A stretch of 10,944 nucleotides of DNA from JBAVQS01 sp049694275 (lineage in GTDB: Bacteria; Chloroflexota; Anaerolineae; UBA4142; SHND01), in assembly GCA_049694275.1 (NCBI GenBank), contig JBAVQS010000171.1:1-10944 (forward strand), written 5' to 3'. Numbering within the stretch: position 1 is the stretch's first letter; every line of letters starts with the position of its first letter. A program made the translations under genes and the position numbers. Shown here in pieces: positions 7,168 through 10,944 of the stretch. The notes below the pieces were generated by a model. The model was not told the origin of the DNA, made no database searches, and saw only the letters and a list, made by a program, of their open reading frames with translations.

Positions 7168-8181
7168 TTAGGTATTCTCGTCGATGACGACCGGATCGAG
7201 GAACGGCATCATCGAGCGCAGTTCCTTGCCGACCTTTTCGATCGGATGATTACGTTCTTCCTTGCGCTTTTCGTTGAACCACGGACGTCCGGCCTCGTTC
7301 TCCGCAATCCATTTCTGGGCGTAGGTGCCATCCTGAATGTCGGTCAGGATTTTATGCATCGCGCCATAGGTCTCTTCGGTGACGATGCGCGGCCCGCCGG
7401 TATAATCGCCATGCTCGGCCGTGTCGCTGACGGAATAACGCATATAGCTCAACCCGCCGCGATAAATCAGGTCGACAATCAGCTTGAGCTCGTGCATACA
7501 TTCGAAATACGCGACTTCGGGTTGATAGCCCGCCTTGACCAGCGTTTCGAACCCGGCCTTGATGAGCGCGCTGACGCCGCCGCAAAGGACCGACTGCTCG
7601 CCGAATAGATCCGTCTCGGTCTCTTCTTTAAAGGTGGTCTCTAACACCCCCGCTCGCGTCCCGCCAATCGCCTTGGCATACGCCAGCGCATCTTCCTTGG
7701 CATGGCCGCTGGCATCCTGCTCGACCGCCAGCAGCATCGGCACGCCGCCGCCCTCTGTAAACACCTCGCGCACCCGGTGCCCCGGCGCCTTGGGCGCAAT
7801 CATCGAAACGTCGACATCCGCCGGCGGAACGATGCGGTCAAAGCGAATATTGAATCCGTGCGCAAACATGAGGGTCTTGCCCTTTTTCATCGACTGGACC
7901 ATGAACTGGTCGTACAGCTCTTTTTGCCCGACGTCCGGCGTCACGATCATGATCACGTCCGCTTCGGCGGCCGCCTCGGCAACCGACTTGACAGTTAGCC
8001 CTTGCGCCTCAGCCTTTGCCCTGGACTTGCTCCCCTCATGCAGGCCGACGATCACCTTGACGCCGCTATCGCGCAGGTTCAGCGCATGTGCGTGCCCCTG
8101 GCTCCCATAACCGATGACGGCGACCGTCCGCCCGTTCAGGCGTGCGACATCCGCATCCTTGTCGTAATAGATTTTCGCCAT
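7168..8181 (-). CDS. ilvC: Ketol-acid reductoisomerase IlvC (class I)
   Basis: IlvC rearranges and reduces 2-acetolactate or 2-aceto-2-hydroxybutyrate to the 2,3-dihydroxy acids of valine and isoleucine synthesis, using NAD(P)H and Mg2+. With 337 residues it is the short class I form. The N-terminal Rossmann motif GYGSQGHAHALNLRDSG covers 24-40. A short cofactor loop, GLHEGSKS (46-53), with Ser51 and Ser53 fits NADPH use. His108 lies in FAHGFNIRF, and Lys131 follows in MIAPKAPGH. The C-terminal helical domain carries metal and substrate ligands Asp191 and Glu195 in DLFGEQ, Glu227 and Glu231 in FECMHELKLIVDL, and Ser252 in YSVSDTAEHGDY. The start MAKIYYDKDAD matches the family and has AAGAGGA upstream; an in-frame extension to 8274 runs into the end of ilvN and was rejected. 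It lies 23 nt after ilvN. Confidence 0.97.
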   Translation of the reverse strand: MAKIYYDKDADVARLNGRTVAVIGYGSQGHAHALNLRDSGVKVIVGLHEGSKSRAKAEAQGLTVKSVAEAAAEADVIMIVTPDVGQKELYDQFMVQSMKKGKTLMFAHGFNIRFDRIVPPADVDVSMIAPKAPGHRVREVFTEGGGVPMLLAVEQDASGHAKEDALAYAKAIGGTRAGVLETTFKEETETDLFGEQSVLCGGVSALIKAGFETLVKAGYQPEVAYFECMHELKLIVDLIYRGGLSYMRYSVSDTAEHGDYTGGPRIVTEETYGAMHKILTDIQDGTYAQKWIAENEAGRPWFNEKRKEERNHPIEKVGKELRSMMPFLDPVVIDENT

Positions 8182-8186
8182 TCGTT

Positions 8187-8193
8187 TCCTCTT
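8187..8193 (-). promoter_or_regulatory. ilvC ribosome-binding site
   Basis: On the coding strand AAGAGGA ends 5 nt before the ATG at 8179-8181. It supports MAKIYYDKD as the start against a longer open frame reaching into ilvN. Confidence 0.7.
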
Positions 8194-8204
8194 GTAAAGG
8201 TTAT

Positions 8205-8783
8205 CTAGACTGAGCCTACCCCATCGGCGTGATGGCCGTTGCCATTCCCATTCCCGTTCTTGTGCGCCGGCCACTGCTCACTGCCCAGCATGTGATGCCC
8301 ATTGGCATTCGTGCCCCGCACCATGGCAACCTGGCCCGTCCGGACCATCTCGATAATGCCGCGCGGGCGAAGCAGGTCGATCAAGCCGTTTATCTTGTCT
8401 TCATCGCCGGTAATCTCGATAATAACGGAATCGGGCGACACATCCACGATCTTGCCGCGAAAGATCTCGGCGAGCTGGTTGATTTCACCTAGCGCCGCAG
8501 GGGTCGCGCGAACCTTGATCAGCGCCAGGTCGCGCATCACGGTCGGGAGATGGGTCACGTCCTGCACGTCGACGACGTTGACCAATTTCTCCAGGTTCGC
8601 CTCGACCAGCGCCGGCGCGGTCTGCTCGGTATCGACAAGAATGGTCATGCGCGAGAGATGCGCCTCGTGCGTGCCGCCGACGGTCAGGCTCTCAATATTG
8701 AACGCGCGCCGGCGAAACAGGCTCGCCACGCGATTCAGCACCCCGGGTTTGTCTTCGACAATTGCGACCAGTGTATGTTTCAT
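8205..8783 (-). CDS. ilvN: Acetolactate synthase small regulatory subunit IlvN, with His/Asn/Gly-rich tail
   Basis: IlvN binds IlvB, raises its activity and confers feedback inhibition by valine. Of its 192 residues, 1-157 form a normal small subunit. An ACT domain covers about 3-75 (HTLVAIVEDKPGVLNRVASL, then NIESLTVG at 29-36). An ALS small-subunit C-terminal domain covers about 83-157 and ends GIIEMVRTGQVAMVRG. The last 35 residues are unusual, low-complexity and rich in Gly, Asn and His, including KNGNGNGNGHH. The short family form ends near 157-165. ATG (8781-8783) overlaps the ilvB stop as ATGA and has GGAAGGAG 4 nt upstream. A longer in-frame extension to 9068 runs inside ilvB in another frame and was rejected. 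Confidence 0.95.
   Translation of the reverse strand: MKHTLVAIVEDKPGVLNRVASLFRRRAFNIESLTVGGTHEAHLSRMTILVDTEQTAPALVEANLEKLVNVVDVQDVTHLPTVMRDLALIKVRATPAALGEINQLAEIFRGKIVDVSPDSVIIEITGDEDKINGLIDLLRPRGIIEMVRTGQVAMVRGTNANGHHMLGSEQWPAHKNGNGNGNGHHADGVGSV
8235..8258 (-). repeat. Short tandem hexamer AAYGGS x4 encoding (Asn-Gly)4 in the IlvN tail
   Basis: Four consecutive hexamers on the coding strand, AACGGG, AATGGG, AATGGC and AACGGC, encode NGNGNGNG (IlvN residues 176-183). The third positions differ between units, so the copies are not identical. This is a possible slippage-derived or slippage-prone spot inside a gene tail without conserved domains. Confidence 0.7.
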
Positions 8784-10495
8784 TTTGCTCCTTCCAGCGC
8801 GGGGTTCTCTTCCGACGCGGGGCGGCGAATCATGTCTTGCAAGTCTGCGCCGGCCGGAACCATCGGATAGACCGAGTCCTCCTGCACCACACGAAAATCG
8901 ATGAGCACCGGACCGGGAGTCGTGCGCGCTTGCCGGACCGCCGCTTTCACCTGATCGCGCTGGGTGACGCGGATTGCGGGAATCCCATACGCATCGGCCA
9001 GCTTGCAGAAATCGGGGCTCAGAATCGGCGTGGCGGCATAGCGGCGACCATAGAAAAACTCTTGCCACTGGCGCACCATTCCAAGATAACCGTTATTGAT
9101 GATGGCGATATTGACGTTGAGCCCTTCCTGCACCAGCGTCGCCAGTTCGGCCTGGGTCATCTGGAACCCGCCATCGCCCGCCACAACCCAGACTTCGCTC
9201 TCGGGTCGCGCAAACTTGGCGCCGATTGCCGCCGGGAGCGCAAAGCCCATCGTGCCCAGGCCGCCGGAGGTGATGAGCGAACGCGGTTCGTCGTGCAGAT
9301 AATACTGCGCCTCCCACATCTGATGCTGCCCCACGTCGGTGACAACGAGCGCGCTCCCTGAGGTCTCATGCCACAGGTCGCTGATGACGTGCGCGGCCAG
9401 GAGATTGTCGCCAACGTCGCGGTTGACAATATCCCGTCCTTCCGTGTCCTTGCGCCATTCGCCGATCTGCCCGCGCCATACTTCGCGCGTGGCGGGAGCC
9501 ACCAGCGGCAGGAGCTTTTCCAGCGTCTCGCGCACATCGCCCAGCAGCGGCAGGTCCACGTGCACGTTCTTGCCGACCTCGGAAGGATCGATTTCGAGGT
9601 GAATCTTTTTCGACTTTTTGCTGTACGATTTCAGATTACCGGTCACCCGGTCGTCAAAGCGCATCCCCATGGCGATCAGGACGTCGGCCTGCTGCACCGC
9701 ATGATTGGCATACGCCTCACCGTGCATCCCCATCATGCCGAGGCAGAGCGGATGCTGCGCGGGAAACGTGCCAATGCCCAGCAAGGTTAGCGCCACCGGG
9801 ATCTGGGTCTTTTCCGCAAATTCGCGCACGAGGTCCATGGCGCCGCTCAGCAAGACGCCGTGCCCGACCAGGAGCACTGGCCGCTCGGCCTTGTTGATCC
9901 ATTCGGCCGCCTGGGCAAGATCACTCTGCGAAATTGAGCGCACCTTGGCGCGCGGGTAGGGAATCTCATTGTCGGGATAGACAAACTCACAGCGGGCGTT
10001 CTGCACATCCTTGGGCACATCAATCAACACCGGACCTGGGCGGCCGGATCGCGCAATATGAAACGCCTCGCGAACCGTTTCGGCCAGTTCGCTCACGTGC
10101 GTGACCAAATAGTTGTGCTTGGTGATGGGCAAAGTCACGCCGGTCACATCCGTCTCTTGAAAAGCATCCGACCCGAGGACCGATGTGCCAACCTGGCCGG
10201 TAATGCAAACGATGGGCGACGAGTCGAGCATCGCCGTCGCGATCCCGGTCGTCATATTCGTCGCGCCGGGACCGCTTGTCGCAATCGCCACGCCGACCTT
10301 GCCGGATGCGCGTGCATAGCCATCCGCCATGTGGGCTGCGCCCTGCTCGTGTCGCACCAGCACATGGTGAATCGGATAGTTGAGCATTGCGTCATAGGTC
10401 GGGAGGATCGCGCCGCCGGGGTATCCGAATACCACTTCGACCCCTTCACGGACAAGGCATTCCCAAATGATTTGTGCGCCTGAAAGAATGGGCAT
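8780..10495 (-). CDS. ilvB: Acetolactate synthase catalytic subunit IlvB
   Basis: IlvB is the thiamine diphosphate-dependent enzyme that joins two pyruvates to 2-acetolactate, or pyruvate plus 2-oxobutyrate to 2-aceto-2-hydroxybutyrate, as the catalytic partner of IlvN. The protein has 571 residues, normal for the family. The N-terminal TPP domain carries GVEVVFGYPGGAILPTYDAM (18-37) and the cofactor-activating Glu50 in LVRHEQGAAHMADGYAR, then SGPGATN (74-80). The central FAD-type domain contains GMRFDDRVTGNL (277-288). The C-terminal TPP domain contains VVAGDGGFQMTQAE (437-450), with Mg2+ ligand Asp441, and NNGYLGMVRQWQEFFYGRRY (467-486). The start MPILSGAQIIWECL has AGGAG 5 nt upstream. An in-frame extension to 10633 crosses an intergenic repeat and part of ilvD and was rejected. 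Position 103 is Gly where plant enzymes have the sulfonylurea-contact Pro (ITGQVG). Confidence 0.97.
   Translation of the reverse strand: MPILSGAQIIWECLVREGVEVVFGYPGGAILPTYDAMLNYPIHHVLVRHEQGAAHMADGYARASGKVGVAIATSGPGATNMTTGIATAMLDSSPIVCITGQVGTSVLGSDAFQETDVTGVTLPITKHNYLVTHVSELAETVREAFHIARSGRPGPVLIDVPKDVQNARCEFVYPDNEIPYPRAKVRSISQSDLAQAAEWINKAERPVLLVGHGVLLSGAMDLVREFAEKTQIPVALTLLGIGTFPAQHPLCLGMMGMHGEAYANHAVQQADVLIAMGMRFDDRVTGNLKSYSKKSKKIHLEIDPSEVGKNVHVDLPLLGDVRETLEKLLPLVAPATREVWRGQIGEWRKDTEGRDIVNRDVGDNLLAAHVISDLWHETSGSALVVTDVGQHQMWEAQYYLHDEPRSLITSGGLGTMGFALPAAIGAKFARPESEVWVVAGDGGFQMTQAELATLVQEGLNVNIAIINNGYLGMVRQWQEFFYGRRYAATPILSPDFCKLADAYGIPAIRVTQRDQVKAAVRQARTTPGPVLIDFRVVQEDSVYPMVPAGADLQDMIRRPASEENPALEGAK
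8788..8795 (-). promoter_or_regulatory. ilvN ribosome-binding site inside the ilvB 3' end
   Basis: GGAAGGAG on the coding strand lies 4 nt before the ilvN ATG, within the last ilvB codons. Together with the ATGA overlap at 8780-8783 it fixes MKHTLVAIVEDKPG as the start and indicates that the two acetolactate synthase subunits are made in coupled amounts. Confidence 0.75.
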
Positions 10496-10500
10496 AGTTG

Positions 10501-10505
10501 CTCCT
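10501..10505 (-). promoter_or_regulatory. ilvB ribosome-binding site
   Basis: AGGAG on the coding strand stands 5 nt before the ATG at 10493-10495. It selects MPILSGAQ over an upstream in-frame ATG whose extension would translate the intergenic repeat. Confidence 0.8.
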
Positions 10506-10519
10506 AAGTTATTTTGGTT

Positions 10520-10556
10520 GTCATTGCGGGAATTGCTTCGCTCCGTTCGCAATGAC
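10520..10556 (-). repeat. 37-bp palindromic intergenic repeat (GTCATTGCG...CGCAATGAC)
   Basis: Perfect 9-bp inverted arms at 10520-10528 and 10548-10556 enclose a core that reads AACGGAGCGAAGCAATTCC on the coding strand. The GTCATTGCG / GAGCGAAGCAAT wording matches, from memory, a dispersed intergenic repeat common in Chloroflexota, Geobacter and other environmental bacteria. It occupies half of the 71-nt ilvD-ilvB gap and leaves the ilvB Shine-Dalgarno intact. No U-rich tail follows, so termination is unlikely. Confidence 0.75.
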
Positions 10557-10566
10557 GCTGGGTTAA

Positions 10567-10944
10567 TTACGGTTCGCGCAACACAGCACCGGTGCTGGCG
10601 CTCGTGACAAAATGGGCATAACGCTTGAGCCATTTGCTATCGATGGCATGGGGCTGAAAGGGCCGCTCGGCCAACCGGCGTTGGATCTCGTCCGCGGAGA
10701 GTTCGACGTCGAGCGTATAGTTCACGAGATCAACGCGGATCATATCGCCATCCCGCAACGCCCCGATGGGACCGCCGGAAGCGGCTTCTGGCGAGACATG
10801 CCCGATGCACGCGCCGCGGGTGCCGCCGCTAAAGCGGCCATCCGTGATGAGCGCCACCTTGTCCCCCAGCCCCATCCCCATAATCGCGGATGTGGGCGAG
10901 AGCATCTCTTGCATCCCCGGCCCGCCGCGCGGCCCCTCGCCGCG
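10567..10944 (-). CDS. ilvD: Dihydroxy-acid dehydratase IlvD, C-terminal part only
   Basis: IlvD dehydrates 2,3-dihydroxy-isovalerate and 2,3-dihydroxy-3-methylvalerate to the 2-oxo acids of valine and isoleucine, using an iron-sulfur cluster. Only the last 125 codons of an enzyme usually about 560 residues long are in the window; the rest lies beyond 10944. The frame is open to the edge and starts with RGEGPRGGPGMQEM, a hallmark near the IlvD C-terminus. ITDGRFSGGTRGACIGHVSP follows and contains the serine assigned as catalytic base in the family. EAASGGPIGALRDGD and a C-terminal AHFVTSASTGAVL, the usual IlvD ending, come next. It is the first gene of the cluster seen here and ends 71 nt before ilvB. 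The iron-sulfur ligands lie in the missing part, so cluster type cannot be judged. Other family members such as sugar-acid dehydratases are less likely given the ilvBNC context. Confidence 0.95.
   Translation of the reverse strand, partial: RGEGPRGGPGMQEMLSPTSAIMGMGLGDKVALITDGRFSGGTRGACIGHVSPEAASGGPIGALRDGDMIRVDLVNYTLDVELSADEIQRRLAERPFQPHAIDSKWLKRYAHFVTSASTGAVLREP

Noticed and set aside
8784..9068. Upstream in-frame extension of ilvN inside ilvB
   Set aside because: It overlaps conserved IlvB C-terminal sequence in another frame; MKHTLVAIVEDKPG with GGAAGGAG is the standard start.
10496..10633. Upstream in-frame extension of ilvB
   Set aside because: It passes through the ilvD 3' end and the intergenic repeat; the AGGAG before MPILSGAQ and the family N-terminus fix the start.

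Overview
The window is one unidirectional, tightly packed branched-chain amino acid biosynthesis cluster. All ten genes lie on the minus strand, so transcription runs from high to low coordinates. Gene order in the direction of transcription is ilvD (3' end only), ilvB, ilvN, ilvC, leuA, leuC, leuD, a SAM-dependent methyltransferase, cimA and leuB (3' end cut off by the window edge). No RNA gene, transposase, CRISPR array or plus-strand gene is supported, and no gene-free stretch exceeds about 130 bases.

Together the genes encode almost the whole pathway. CimA makes citramalate from pyruvate and acetyl-CoA, and LeuCD plus LeuB turn it into 2-oxobutyrate. IlvBN, IlvC and IlvD then make the 2-oxo acid precursors of isoleucine and valine. 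LeuA, LeuCD and LeuB make the leucine precursor from 2-oxoisovalerate. LeuCD and LeuB therefore serve two pathways. Threonine deaminase (IlvA) and the transaminase (IlvE) are not in the window, and the operon promoter and leader must lie upstream of position 10944. Several junctions suggest translational coupling: ilvB/ilvN and leuD/methyltransferase overlap by 4 nt (ATGA), and leuA/leuC overlap by 1 nt (TGATG).

The three widest gaps (ilvD-ilvB about 71 nt, ilvC-leuA 131 nt, leuC-leuD 100 nt) each hold a different palindromic element. They look like dispersed intergenic repeats rather than intrinsic terminators. leuA and leuD, which directly follow two of these elements, have no visible Shine-Dalgarno sequence, whereas ilvB, ilvN, ilvC and leuC do.

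The GC-rich sequence, the citramalate-type isoleucine route, the long mixed ilv-leu operon and the style of the intergenic palindromes suggest a member of the Chloroflexota or a similar environmental bacterium. That is an inference of moderate strength, because no taxonomic marker gene is present. Most of the window is ordinary primary metabolism. The least explained element is the methyltransferase coupled to leuD.
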